Shown in pieces: positions 8,468 to 16,798 of a stretch of 64,000 nucleotides of DNA. Location: contig NZ_MLCE01000004.1 of the NCBI RefSeq assembly GCF_002300165.1, positions 105,953-169,952 of the forward strand, in the 5' to 3' direction. A program made the position numbers and the translations under genes. The stretch's first letter is position 1, and every line of letters begins with the position of its first letter. The notes under the pieces are model-generated. The model ran no database searches, was not told where the DNA came from, and saw only the letters and a list, made by a program, of their open reading frames with translations. This stretch comes from Streptomyces sp. Tue6028. Its GTDB lineage: Bacteria; Actinomycetota; Actinomycetes; Streptomycetales; Streptomycetaceae.

Positions 8468-9004
8468 GGGTATGGCCTTCGATCGGAAGGGTGATTCCCC
8501 CGGGGGCCCGGATGCGGTGCGGGACCGCGGTCCTACATGCCCACACTGTGCGGCCGGCCGCGTGCGGCGCCGGCCGGTTCGGCCCGGCCGAGGGAGCGCG
8601 GGGTGGACGCGAGCACGGTATGCGACCGTCCGGAGAATCCTGGCCACCGTCGGCCCCACCAGGTGCCCTGCGCCTGCGCTCGTACAACTTCACGTTACGC
8701 CCGGTGCGACCTGGCCACGAATCCAGCCGGAAGGCCGGCTCGGGCGCGAGGGGGCGTTGACGGCCCTGTCGAAGGAACGCCGTCCGGAGCGGGCGCTTCG
8801 CCGCTTCACACGTCTCGGCCCACGTGCGGGTACACCCGTCGCCCCTGCCCACAGGAGCCTTGGTAGCGCCTCTTGGTGACATTTCATCAGTGGCAACAGG
8901 TTGCGCTTCCAACGGGTGAATCCGGCCGCTCCGCACGTGGCGCTCCTGTCCCAGCGGGAAGCCCACTCTGCGTACCGGACCGTCAACGGACAGGGAGCGC
9001 CCCC
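8468..9004. other. 537-bp intergenic region between divergent genes
   Basis: This region separates the CAP gene (minus) from the GYD gene (plus), so it contains both promoters. It has GC-rich inverted segments around 8550-8590, but no ORF with Streptomyces codon bias. I could not match it to a known riboswitch. CAGGGAGCG just before 9005 is the ribosome-binding site of the GYD gene. Confidence 0.5.
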
Positions 9005-9325
9005 ATGCCGAAGTTCCTCATTCAGGCCACCTACACGCCCGAGGGCACCAAGGGGCTGCTCGACGAGGGCGCGAGTGGCCGCCGCGCCGCCGTGGACCAG
9101 GTGGTGACCGGTCTCGGCGGGACGGTCGAGGCCATGTATTTCGCCTTCGGGCAGGACGACATCGTGATCATCGTCGACTTCCCCGACCCGGTCTCCATGG
9201 CCGCCGCGAGCCTCACCGTCAAGGCCAGCGGCGCCCTCCACACCCGGGCCACTCCCCTCCTCACACTCGACGAGATCGACGAGGCCGCCCGTCGGCAGGT
9301 GCCCTTCCGCGCCCCCGGCCGGTAG
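9005..9325 (+). CDS. GYD-domain protein
   Basis: A 106-residue single-domain protein starting MPKFLIQATYTPEGTKGLL. The order of elements (YTPEGTKGLLDEGASGRR, then GGTVEAMYFAFGQDDIVIIVDFPD) is that of the GYD family (PF08734), a ferredoxin-like alpha/beta dimeric barrel of unknown activity. No signal peptide or cofactor-binding motif is visible. CAGGGAGCG precedes the ATG. The family is firm; the function is unknown. Confidence 0.85.
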   Translation: MPKFLIQATYTPEGTKGLLDEGASGRRAAVDQVVTGLGGTVEAMYFAFGQDDIVIIVDFPDPVSMAAASLTVKASGALHTRATPLLTLDEIDEAARRQVPFRAPGR

Positions 9326-9473
9326 CCCAACAGGCGTTCAGACCGGCCTGTTTCACCATAAGCGGCGTCCGTTCCATGTGGTCCGACCCCATGGTCGAGC
9401 CGGGGGCTGTTCCGCACCATGAGGCAGCGCTTCGCTCCCCTTCAGCTCTCGCGCCCTGTCTCGGAGGCCGGTC

Positions 9474-10853
9474 ATGCGTGTGTCTCGTGGTGTCCCCCTG
9501 TTCGCCGCCGCTCTGATGGTGTTGACCGTGCCGGGTTCCGCCTCGGCCGACGGCGGCGCGGGGCACTGTGCGCGGCAGGAGAGGGCCACGGTGCCCGGTG
9601 CGGCCCATCAGCAGAGTGCGTGCCTGGCCGATCTGACCACCTCGGGGCTCGCCGGGACCCCGTACACGGACATGGCCGATCAGGCGGGACTGACGGCCAA
9701 GGGCACGCGCAATCCGTCCGGGGTGCCCGGCGTGCAGATCGACGGGTACTTCCCCGACAGTTCGCACTTCAACTCCACGCACGGCTGGCAGCACGACGCG
9801 CAGTTCGTGATCCGGCTGCCCGACCACTGGAACGGCGGTCTCGTGGTCACCGGCGCGCCCGGCACGCGCAAGCAGTACGCGACCGACACGGCCATATCCG
9901 ACCAGGTGCTCGCCCGGGGATACGCGTACGCCGCCACCGACAAGGGCAACAACGGAGCCGACTTCTACCGTGACGGGAAGCGGCCCGGTGACGCCGTCGC
10001 CGAATGGAACGCGCGGACGACACAGCTCACCCGCGCCGCCCGGAAGGTCGTCGCCCAGCGCTACGGCCACGCGCCTCGACGCACATACATGACGGGCATC
10101 TCCAATGGCGGTTACCTCACCCGGTGGCAGCTCGAGAACCACCCGGAGCTGTACGACGGCGGCGTCGACTGGGAGGGCGCGCTGTGGACCGCGCACGGGC
10201 CGAACCTGCTCACCTCGCTGCCGGCCGCCGTGGCGCGGACGCTCGGCTCGGCGGACGACGGGGCCCTGTACGACGCGGGATTCGCGCACGGCTCCGAGTT
10301 CCTGTGGCCGTACCACGAGAAGGCCTACTGGGGCGTGACACAGAAGATCTACCGGGCAGAGTTCGACCCTTCGTACGACGTCGACTGCCCGGGCGTCTCG
10401 GCCGGGTCCTCCGCCGAACAGATCCTGGCGCCGTGCGCCTCCGACGCCGCGTACGACTACGCCGCACGGCCGGCGTCCGTCCACCGCGCCGTGGCCCGGG
10501 TCGCCCTGTCCGGGCGGATCGGCAAGCCCATGATCACGCTGCACGGCGACCTGGACGCACTGCTGCCCGAGGCGGCCGACTCCGACGTGTACGCGCGGAT
10601 GATCGACGAGCAGGGCCGGGGAAGGCTGCACCGCTACTACGTGATCGAAGGCGGCACGCATGTCGACGGGCTGTACGACACCTACCCGGACCGGCTGCGG
10701 CCGATCCTGCCCTGCTACCGGTCCGCGTTCGACGCGCTGACCGCCTGGGTGGAGCGGGGCGTCCGGCCGCCCGCGGACCGTACCGTCGGCAGGCCCGCGG
10801 GCGGGGACGTGGTCGGCTCCTGCGCGCTGGAGGGCGACGCACGGCGCCGGTGA
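9474..10853 (+). CDS. secreted alpha/beta hydrolase (tannase/feruloyl-esterase or 3HB-oligomer-hydrolase-like)
   Basis: A 459-residue protein with a Sec signal peptide (MRVSRGVPLFAAALMVLTVP, cleavage near SASADG). The nucleophile elbow is GISNGGYLTRWQLENHPELY, with the Ser about residue 207. Late in the chain come an Asp-containing HGDLDALLPEA segment and a GGTHVDG segment that fits the catalytic His. The long acidic cap and Gly/Asn-rich KGNNGADFY region resemble tannase or oligomer-hydrolase families rather than lipases. GGAGG lies 6 nt before the ATG. It is monocistronic and convergent with the small membrane gene only 4 bp downstream. The substrate is a guess: an extracellular ester such as a plant phenolic ester or polyester oligomer. 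Confidence 0.78.
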   Translation: MRVSRGVPLFAAALMVLTVPGSASADGGAGHCARQERATVPGAAHQQSACLADLTTSGLAGTPYTDMADQAGLTAKGTRNPSGVPGVQIDGYFPDSSHFNSTHGWQHDAQFVIRLPDHWNGGLVVTGAPGTRKQYATDTAISDQVLARGYAYAATDKGNNGADFYRDGKRPGDAVAEWNARTTQLTRAARKVVAQRYGHAPRRTYMTGISNGGYLTRWQLENHPELYDGGVDWEGALWTAHGPNLLTSLPAAVARTLGSADDGALYDAGFAHGSEFLWPYHEKAYWGVTQKIYRAEFDPSYDVDCPGVSAGSSAEQILAPCASDAAYDYAARPASVHRAVARVALSGRIGKPMITLHGDLDALLPEAADSDVYARMIDEQGRGRLHRYYVIEGGTHVDGLYDTYPDRLRPILPCYRSAFDALTAWVERGVRPPADRTVGRPAGGDVVGSCALEGDARRR

Positions 10854-10857
10854 CGCC

Positions 10858-11040
10858 TCAGCGGCCGAGCTCCTTGCGCGTGACGCGGCGCAGCCTGCGC
10901 CGCTGCGAGGGGTCCAGCGCAAGGTACGCGGCGGCCGGGACGCCCAGCACGATCAGGAAGGCGACCCACCAGGGCACCCAGATCAGCAGGATCAGGCCGA
11001 CCGCCACGCCTCCTGCGGCGATCTTCGCGTTCTTCGACAT
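10858..11040 (-). CDS. small two-helix membrane protein
   Basis: A 60-residue protein (MSKNAKIAAGGVAVGLILLI...) with two adjacent hydrophobic segments at about 8-22 and 24-43 and a strongly basic C-terminal tail (QRRRLRRVTRKELGR). GGAGGAGGCG precedes the ATG. No family beyond small Streptomyces membrane proteins is recognised. It ends 4 bp from the convergent esterase stop codon, so the two transcripts must overlap. Confidence 0.68.
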   Translation of the reverse strand: MSKNAKIAAGGVAVGLILLIWVPWWVAFLIVLGVPAAAYLALDPSQRRRLRRVTRKELGR

Positions 11041-11145
11041 GTGTGTCGCCTCCTCCGCGGCTGCTGCCGCTCTCTGATCTGAGAACGGGTCTCCGCGTCC
11101 GACGGTTCCGGACCGCGACCCTGATACGTCCCTGAGGCGCGCCCC

Positions 11146-12198
11146 TTACTCGACCCTGAGGGGCTCACCCACCTCGTGCATGTGACACAGGGCCTGCCGG
11201 TAGGAGTCGACGAGCCCGGTCTCCGCGTAAGGGATACCCAACTCTGCGCAGTGCGCGCGCACCAGGGGCTGGGCGAGACGGAGACGGGGGCGCGGCATGC
11301 TGGGGAACAGATGGTGCTCGATCTGGTAGTTCAGGCCGCCGAGGAACCAGTCCGTCAGGGCGCCGCCCCTGACATTGCGCGAGGTCAGTACCTGGCGGCG
11401 CAGATGCCCCCAGCGTTCACCGTCGGGGTCGGGCATCTCCATGCCCTTGTGGTTGGGCGCGAAGGACATGCCCAGGTGAAGGCCGAACAGTGCCTGGTGG
11501 ACGGCGGCGAAGGCGAGTGCTTTGCCCGGGGACATGGAGGTCAGCAGCAGGGTGGCGTAGGCGACGACATGGGCGGCCAGAAGCAGGGCCTCCACCGCCC
11601 GCTCGCCCGGCGGCTGGCGACGCAGGTCGCGGAACCCGTGCACCTTCAGGGCGACGCCTTCGAGCAGGGTGAGCGGGAAGAAGAGCCAGGCCTGGTTGCG
11701 GGTGAGCCATCGCCTGAACCCGGCCCGGCCCTTCGCCTGACCGCTCGTGAAGACCAGCACGTCGGCGGCGACGTCCGGGTCCTTGTCGATGTGGTTGGGG
11801 TTGGCGTGGTGGCGGTTGTGCTTGCGGTTCCACCAGGAGTAGCTCATGCCCAGGAGCAGGTTGCCGTGGACGAGTCCGATGAGACGGCTGACCGCTTTGT
11901 CGTCCGTGATCTGCGAGTGGCCCGCGTCGTGGCCTATGAACGCCGTTCGGGCGGAGAGGACGGCCAGCACGGGGGCGAGGAGCAGGACTGCCCAGGAGCC
12001 GCCGGTCAGGACGATGCCGGTCACGGCACCGGCCAGGGCCAGCGCGTTCACGCAGATCTCGCGCGCGTACCAGCCACGGCGCCGCTTGAGGAGCCCTCGG
12101 CCCTTCACGGTGCGCAGGAGCGGAGCGAACTCGCTTCCTGGAGGCCCACCGTCCGCGACCGTGGAGTGTTCGGCGAGGGCTGTGGCGGTCTGGGGCAT
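11146..12198 (-). CDS. membrane fatty-acid desaturase
   Basis: A 350-residue protein with the three histidine boxes of the membrane fatty-acid desaturase family (PF00487): HDAGH (90-94), HNRHH (127-131) and QIEHH (292-296). The Gln-Ile-Glu-His-His form of the third box is typical of front-end acyl-lipid/acyl-CoA desaturases, although the fused cytochrome b5 domain of the eukaryotic enzymes is absent. Four to six membrane segments surround the boxes. It inserts a double bond into membrane acyl chains using oxygen and an electron donor not encoded nearby. The ATG at 12196-12198 follows CCGGAGACC; a longer reading to 12300 would translate the repeat in the leader and is less likely. Confidence 0.9.
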   Translation of the reverse strand: MPQTATALAEHSTVADGGPPGSEFAPLLRTVKGRGLLKRRRGWYAREICVNALALAGAVTGIVLTGGSWAVLLLAPVLAVLSARTAFIGHDAGHSQITDDKAVSRLIGLVHGNLLLGMSYSWWNRKHNRHHANPNHIDKDPDVAADVLVFTSGQAKGRAGFRRWLTRNQAWLFFPLTLLEGVALKVHGFRDLRRQPPGERAVEALLLAAHVVAYATLLLTSMSPGKALAFAAVHQALFGLHLGMSFAPNHKGMEMPDPDGERWGHLRRQVLTSRNVRGGALTDWFLGGLNYQIEHHLFPSMPRPRLRLAQPLVRAHCAELGIPYAETGLVDSYRQALCHMHEVGEPLRVE

Positions 12199-12217
12199 GG
12201 CGGTCTCCGGAGTCTTG

Positions 12218-12263
12218 TGAAGCGGGCTGACCTGAAGCGGGCTGGCACTGAAGCGGGCTGGCC
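12218..12263. repeat. three tandem 15-16-bp repeats in the desaturase leader
   Basis: TGAAGCGGGCTGACC (12218-12232), TGAAGCGGGCTGGCAC (12233-12248) and TGAAGCGGGCTGGCC (12249-12263), followed by a fourth start TGAAGA. They lie 20-65 bp upstream of the desaturase start codon, within its leader or promoter. They may be a regulator array or simple slippage. Confidence 0.75.
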
Positions 12264-12443
12264 TGAAGAAACGTACGAATCGGTGACCTTCGGCGGCCAT
12301 GGCGCCACCACCCGAGTGCGTGCGGGGGTCCTCCCCGCCGCCTCAGGGGGGCTGGCAACACCCCCGAGCCCGGTGGTCCACGTCATGACCGCACCGTCCG
12401 CGTCGCCCGCCACTCGCCACCAGCCACCGTCGCGCGCTCCACG

Positions 12444-12492
12444 CCGCACACCGCACACCGCACACCGCACACCGCACACCGGACACCGGAGT
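12444..12492. repeat. heptanucleotide tandem repeat (CCGCACA)n
   Basis: Five perfect CCGCACA units (12444-12478), then CCGGACA and CCGGAGT (to 12492). The array ends on the proposed GTG start codon of the SNF2 helicase at 12491 and lies in its leader, so a change in copy number would alter the helicase's 5' region. Confidence 0.85.
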
Positions 12493-15433
12493 GCTGTACC
12501 CTCGGCGACCCGACCCGGTAGTCAAATTTGAGGAATGTGTCATCGTCGAGCACAGGATTCCCGCGGCGACTCCCGCCGAGATCGCCGAACTGGCCCGCTG
12601 CTGTGCCGTGTTCGTGCCGGCCGATCCGCCCCGGACCAGCCGCGTCGCGTTCTGGTGCCCGGAGGGCGACTCCCCTCCCGCCGTGGCGTCCGGCTCCCCC
12701 GAGGACCTGACGGTCGTGCTGCCCGGCGAGGAGGGCGTCGAGCGTGTGGCCGTGCCCGCCGTGCTGCTGCCGGTGCGGGCCGCTCTGCCGGTGCTCACGC
12801 GCGCGCGGGCCGTCGCCGGGGCGCACCGGTCCGCCTCCTTCTGGAGCGCCGCGGCCGTGCTCGCCCTCCAGTTCGCCGCACGCGGACTGCTGCTGCCCGG
12901 CCTGACCCCGGGCGACCACGACGCGTGGCGCGCGGGTCCGCTGCGCGCCCAGGACATGGAGCGCGTCCGCGAGCTGGCCGCCGCGATGCCGCCCGAGGCG
13001 CACGCGATCCCCCTGGACGACGTCGAACCGTTGCGGCTGCCCGATCCGGAACGGCTGCTGCGCGCGTTCCTGGACGCGGTCGCCGATGGGCTGCCCCGCT
13101 CGCCGGCGGCGCCGCTCGCCGCGGGCGGACCGGCCTTCGCTGCGCCGGAGCCGCGGCGCGCGCACCAGCACCGTGCCTGGCTGGACGACGTCGCCGCCGT
13201 GCACGACTCGGACGTAGGTATCTCTCTGCGCGTCGAGGTGCCGGGGCTGGAGCCGGACGCACCCGGGGACGCGCGGCTGGTGTTCCGTGCCGTCCTGCAG
13301 TTGCACGGCGTGAGCGATCCCGCTCTCGTCGCGGACGCCGCCGACGTGTGGTCGGGGTCCACCGGGTTCGGCCCGCGCGCGCGGATGGACGCCCTGCTCG
13401 GGCTGCGTCGCGCCGCCCGCGTCTGGACACCGCTGGCTCCGCTGCTCTCGGCGGCCGTGCCGGACGCAGTGGAACTCGCCGAGGAGGAGATCACCGAGCT
13501 CCTCCGCGAAGGCGCCCGCAGCCTGGCGTCGGCGGGTGTCGACGTGCACTGGCCGAAGGAACTGTCGCGCAATCTGACGACCGGCGCGGTCATCGGCCCG
13601 CCGGACGACGTGGACGGTGCCGGCGACGCCGCCCGGAACGCGGGCGGCGGCCTCGGGAAGGCCGGGTCGGACGCTCCCTCGTTCCTGTCCGCGGACGCCA
13701 TGCTCGCCTTCGACTGGTGGTTCGCGCTGGGCGATCAGCAGCTCACCCGCGCGGAACTGGACCAGCTGGCCGAGGCGAACCGGCCCGTCGTGCGACTGCG
13801 CGACCAGTGGGTCCTCGTGGACCCCCAGGAGGTGCGACGCGCCCGGGCCCGGCAGGACCGGAAGGTCACGCCCATCGACGCGCTGAGCGCGGCGCTGACG
13901 GGCTCCACGGAGATCGACGGGCGCAGGGTCGACGTACGCCCGACGGGATGGCTGGCGGCCCTGCGGGAGCGGCTGGCGGACCCCGAGGGCCAGGAGCCGG
14001 TCGGGCAGCCCGCCGCGCTGGACGCGACGCTGCGCGACTATCAGGCACGGGGGCTCAACTGGCTCGCCCGGATGACCTCCCTGGGCCTGGGCGGCTGTCT
14101 CGCCGACGACATGGGCCTGGGCAAGACCATCACGCTGATCGCCCTGCACCTTCACCGGCAGACGGCCGAGTCGACCGCGGGACCCTCACTGGTGGTCTGC
14201 CCGGCCTCCTTGATGGGCAACTGGCAGCGCGAGATCGAGAAGTTCGCCCCTGGCACCCCCGTGCGCCGCTTCCACGGTTCCAGGCGCTCCCTGGAGGGGC
14301 TGTCCGACGGGGAGTTCGTGCTCACGACGTACGGCACGATGCGGCTCGACGCACCGCGTATGGCCGAGGTGCCGTGGGGGATGGTGGTCGCGGACGAGGC
14401 CCAGCACGTGAAGAACCCCTACTCGGCCACGGCGCGGGCGCTGCGCACGATCGGCGCACGCGCGCGCGTGGCGCTCACCGGCACCCCGGTGGAGAACAAC
14501 CTCTCGGAACTGTGGGCGATCCTCGACTGGACGACACCCGGCCTGCTCGGGCCGCTCGGCGCCTTCCGCACACGGTACGCGCAGGCGGTCGAGGGCGGTC
14601 TGGAGCCCGCGGCGGCCGAGCGGCTGGCCCGCCTCGTGGGGCCGTTCCTCCTGCGTCGCCGCAAGTCGGACCCGGGCATCGCGCCCGAGCTGCCGCCGAA
14701 GACCGAGACGGACCGCGCCGTGGCACTGACCAAGGAGCAGGCGGGCCTGTACGAGGCCGTGGTGCGCGAGACCCTCGCGGAGATCTCGGAGGCGGACGGC
14801 GTCGCACGGCGCGGTCTGGTCATGAAGCTGCTGACCGGGCTGAAGCAGATCTGCAACCATCCGGCGCAGTTCCTCAAGGAAGCGCAGCCCAGGATTCCCG
14901 GCAGGTCGGGGAAGCTGGAGTTGCTGGACGAGCTGCTCGACACGATCCTCTCCGAGGATGCGAGCGTCCTGGTCTTCACCCAGTACGTGCAGATGGCCCG
15001 CCTGATCGAGCGTCACCTGGCCACGCGCGGTGTGCCGACGCTGTTCCTGCACGGGGGAACACCCGTGACCGAGCGCGAAGCGATGGTGGAGCGCTTCCAG
15101 GAAGGTGAGGTCCCCGTCTTCCTGCTGTCGTTGAAGGCCGCCGGCACAGGGCTGAACCTCACGCGGGCCGAGCACGTCGTGCACTACGACCGCTGGTGGA
15201 ACCCGGCCGTGGAAGCCCAGGCCACGGACCGCGCGTACCGCATCGGGCAGAGCCGCCCCGTCCAGGTGCACCGGCTCATCACCGAGGGGACCGTGGAGGA
15301 CCGGATCGCCGACATGCTGCGCCACAAACAGCAACTGGCCGATGCCGTCCTGGGCTCCGGTGAGGCCGCGCTCACCGAACTGACGGACGCGGAACTGGCC
15401 GACCTGGTGGAACTGCGAGGGGGCGCACGATGA
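12491..15433 (+). CDS. SNF2-family DEAD/DEAH-box helicase
   Basis: A 980-residue protein. Residues about 1-500 are the acidic N-terminal region usual in actinobacterial SNF2 proteins. The ATPase core follows: DDMGLGKT Walker A at about 538-545, a DEAQH Walker B at about 634, TGTPVENNLSELW, and the C-terminal lobe with VFTQYVQMARLI, SLKAAGTGLNLT and AYRIGQ at about 915. It is a DNA translocase that remodels protein-DNA complexes. The gene overlaps the SWIM zinc-finger gene by 4 bp (ATGA), a pair seen repeatedly in Streptomyces. The start is uncertain: the GTG at 12491 has only a weak ribosome-binding site and sits at the end of the heptamer repeat; the next in-frame GTG is about 40 codons downstream. 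Confidence 0.9.
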   Translation: MLYPRRPDPVVKFEECVIVEHRIPAATPAEIAELARCCAVFVPADPPRTSRVAFWCPEGDSPPAVASGSPEDLTVVLPGEEGVERVAVPAVLLPVRAALPVLTRARAVAGAHRSASFWSAAAVLALQFAARGLLLPGLTPGDHDAWRAGPLRAQDMERVRELAAAMPPEAHAIPLDDVEPLRLPDPERLLRAFLDAVADGLPRSPAAPLAAGGPAFAAPEPRRAHQHRAWLDDVAAVHDSDVGISLRVEVPGLEPDAPGDARLVFRAVLQLHGVSDPALVADAADVWSGSTGFGPRARMDALLGLRRAARVWTPLAPLLSAAVPDAVELAEEEITELLREGARSLASAGVDVHWPKELSRNLTTGAVIGPPDDVDGAGDAARNAGGGLGKAGSDAPSFLSADAMLAFDWWFALGDQQLTRAELDQLAEANRPVVRLRDQWVLVDPQEVRRARARQDRKVTPIDALSAALTGSTEIDGRRVDVRPTGWLAALRERLADPEGQEPVGQPAALDATLRDYQARGLNWLARMTSLGLGGCLADDMGLGKTITLIALHLHRQTAESTAGPSLVVCPASLMGNWQREIEKFAPGTPVRRFHGSRRSLEGLSDGEFVLTTYGTMRLDAPRMAEVPWGMVVADEAQHVKNPYSATARALRTIGARARVALTGTPVENNLSELWAILDWTTPGLLGPLGAFRTRYAQAVEGGLEPAAAERLARLVGPFLLRRRKSDPGIAPELPPKTETDRAVALTKEQAGLYEAVVRETLAEISEADGVARRGLVMKLLTGLKQICNHPAQFLKEAQPRIPGRSGKLELLDELLDTILSEDASVLVFTQYVQMARLIERHLATRGVPTLFLHGGTPVTEREAMVERFQEGEVPVFLLSLKAAGTGLNLTRAEHVVHYDRWWNPAVEAQATDRAYRIGQSRPVQVHRLITEGTVEDRIADMLRHKQQLADAVLGSGEAALTELTDAELADLVELRGGAR

Positions 15434-16710
15434 AGGACCGTGACGAGGAACGCACGTTCGCCGCGCTGCCGCCCGCGCCCGGGCGGGGCTTCGCGCAGAC
15501 GTGGTGGGGCCTGGCATGGCTCAAGGCCCTGGAGGACGCGGCGTTGGACGCGGGGCAGGTGAAGACGGGCCGCAGGCTGGCACGCGCGGGTGCCGTGGGT
15601 GCCGTGTCGGTCCGCCCCGGGCGCATCACGGCCGTGGTCCAGGACCGCGACCGCACCGCCCATCGCGCGGACGTGCTGCTCCAGGAACTGTCCGACGAAC
15701 AGTGGGACCGCTTCCTGGACATGGCCGCGGAGCGTGCCGGGCACGTCGCCGCGCTGCTCGACCGCGACATGCCGCCGCATCTCGTCGAGGACGCGGCGAC
15801 GGCCGGCATCGAACTCCTGCCGGGGCTCGGCGATCTGGAGGCGGAGTGCGACTGCGACGCCTGGGACCATTGCGGGCACACGGCCGCCCTCTGCTACCAG
15901 ATGGCGAGGCTGCTCGACCAGGACCCCTTCGTCCTGCTGCTGATGCGTGGGCGTTCCGAGCACGTCCTGCTGGACGAGCTCCAGGAGCGCGGCAGCGCGC
16001 GGCAGCGGGAGCCGTCGGATGCAGGCCACGCGCGCGTGGAGGGCGTGGACGCGGCCGAGGCGTACGCCGCCGGGGACATCCTGCCGTCACTGCCGTCTGT
16101 CGCCGACCTGCCGGGCGAGGCCGGGCCGCCGCCCGCCTTGGACGCCGAGACCGCCCCCGCGCCCGGACTCGACCCGGCCGCCCTCGAGTTCCTCGCGACC
16201 GCCGCGGCGGGAGAGGCGTACCGGCTCCTCCGCGAGGCGCTCGCGGACGGGCACGGGCAGCAGGCGGTCAGGCAGGGGTTGTCGCTCGCCCAGGACGCGG
16301 TGCGGCTGGCCGCTGTGGACCCGGACCAGGCTGTCCTCCAGCGGCTGGCCGAGGGTTCGGGGCGCGACGCCGAGGCTCTGCGACTCGCCGTACGTGCCTG
16401 GCGTCTCGGGGGTACGGCGGCGCTGTCGGTCCTTGAGGACACGTGGGCCGTGGAGGGCGAATCGCTGGCACGCGCGCGTGACGCCCTGGAGTCGGCCTGG
16501 GACGAGGACGAGCGACCGCGGCTGGTCCCGGCCGACAACCGCTGGACGGTCGTCGGCAGCGGCGGCAGTGGCATCCAGTTGCGCCTGGCCCGGGACGGCA
16601 GGTGGTGGCCGTACCGCGAGGAGCGGGGCCGATGGGCCCCCGCCGGGCCGGCGGTACGGGACCCGGCGACGGCCCTCGCCGCGGCCGGAGGAGACCCGAT
16701 GAATGGTTGA
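15430..16710 (+). CDS. SWIM zinc-finger protein paired with SNF2 helicase
   Basis: A 426-residue protein. Residues about 140-150 read CDCDAWDHCGH, the CxCx(n)CxH signature of the SWIM zinc finger (PF04434), followed by TAALCYQMARLLDQDPF. The N-terminus (TWWGLAWLKALEDAALDAG) is the conserved lead-in seen in SWIM proteins next to SNF2 helicases. The C-terminal half is Ala/Asp-rich and helical. The start codon overlaps the helicase stop (ATGA), implying translational coupling and a stable complex in which the SWIM domain may recruit the helicase to DNA or protein partners. The cellular task of the pair is not established. Confidence 0.88.
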   Translation: MKDRDEERTFAALPPAPGRGFAQTWWGLAWLKALEDAALDAGQVKTGRRLARAGAVGAVSVRPGRITAVVQDRDRTAHRADVLLQELSDEQWDRFLDMAAERAGHVAALLDRDMPPHLVEDAATAGIELLPGLGDLEAECDCDAWDHCGHTAALCYQMARLLDQDPFVLLLMRGRSEHVLLDELQERGSARQREPSDAGHARVEGVDAAEAYAAGDILPSLPSVADLPGEAGPPPALDAETAPAPGLDPAALEFLATAAAGEAYRLLREALADGHGQQAVRQGLSLAQDAVRLAAVDPDQAVLQRLAEGSGRDAEALRLAVRAWRLGGTAALSVLEDTWAVEGESLARARDALESAWDEDERPRLVPADNRWTVVGSGGSGIQLRLARDGRWWPYREERGRWAPAGPAVRDPATALAAAGGDPMNG

Positions 16711-16798
16711 CGCGCGGCGTTCATCTCAAGGTCGCCCGGCGTTGGGGGTCGAGGCCAACTCTGGCCGCTGACACTGAACTTGTGCCCCAGGAGGCCTG

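Noticed and set aside
8468..9004. Riboswitch upstream of the CAP-domain or GYD gene
   Set aside because: I compared it by eye with cyclic-di-AMP and cobalamin riboswitch cores and found no convincing match. An Infernal search against Rfam would settle it.
12535..15108. Long plus-strand ORF of 857 codons over the SNF2 gene
   Set aside because: Its product is Arg/Gly/Ala/Pro-rich low complexity without family motifs; it is a shadow of the helicase frame, as is usual in 72% GC DNA.
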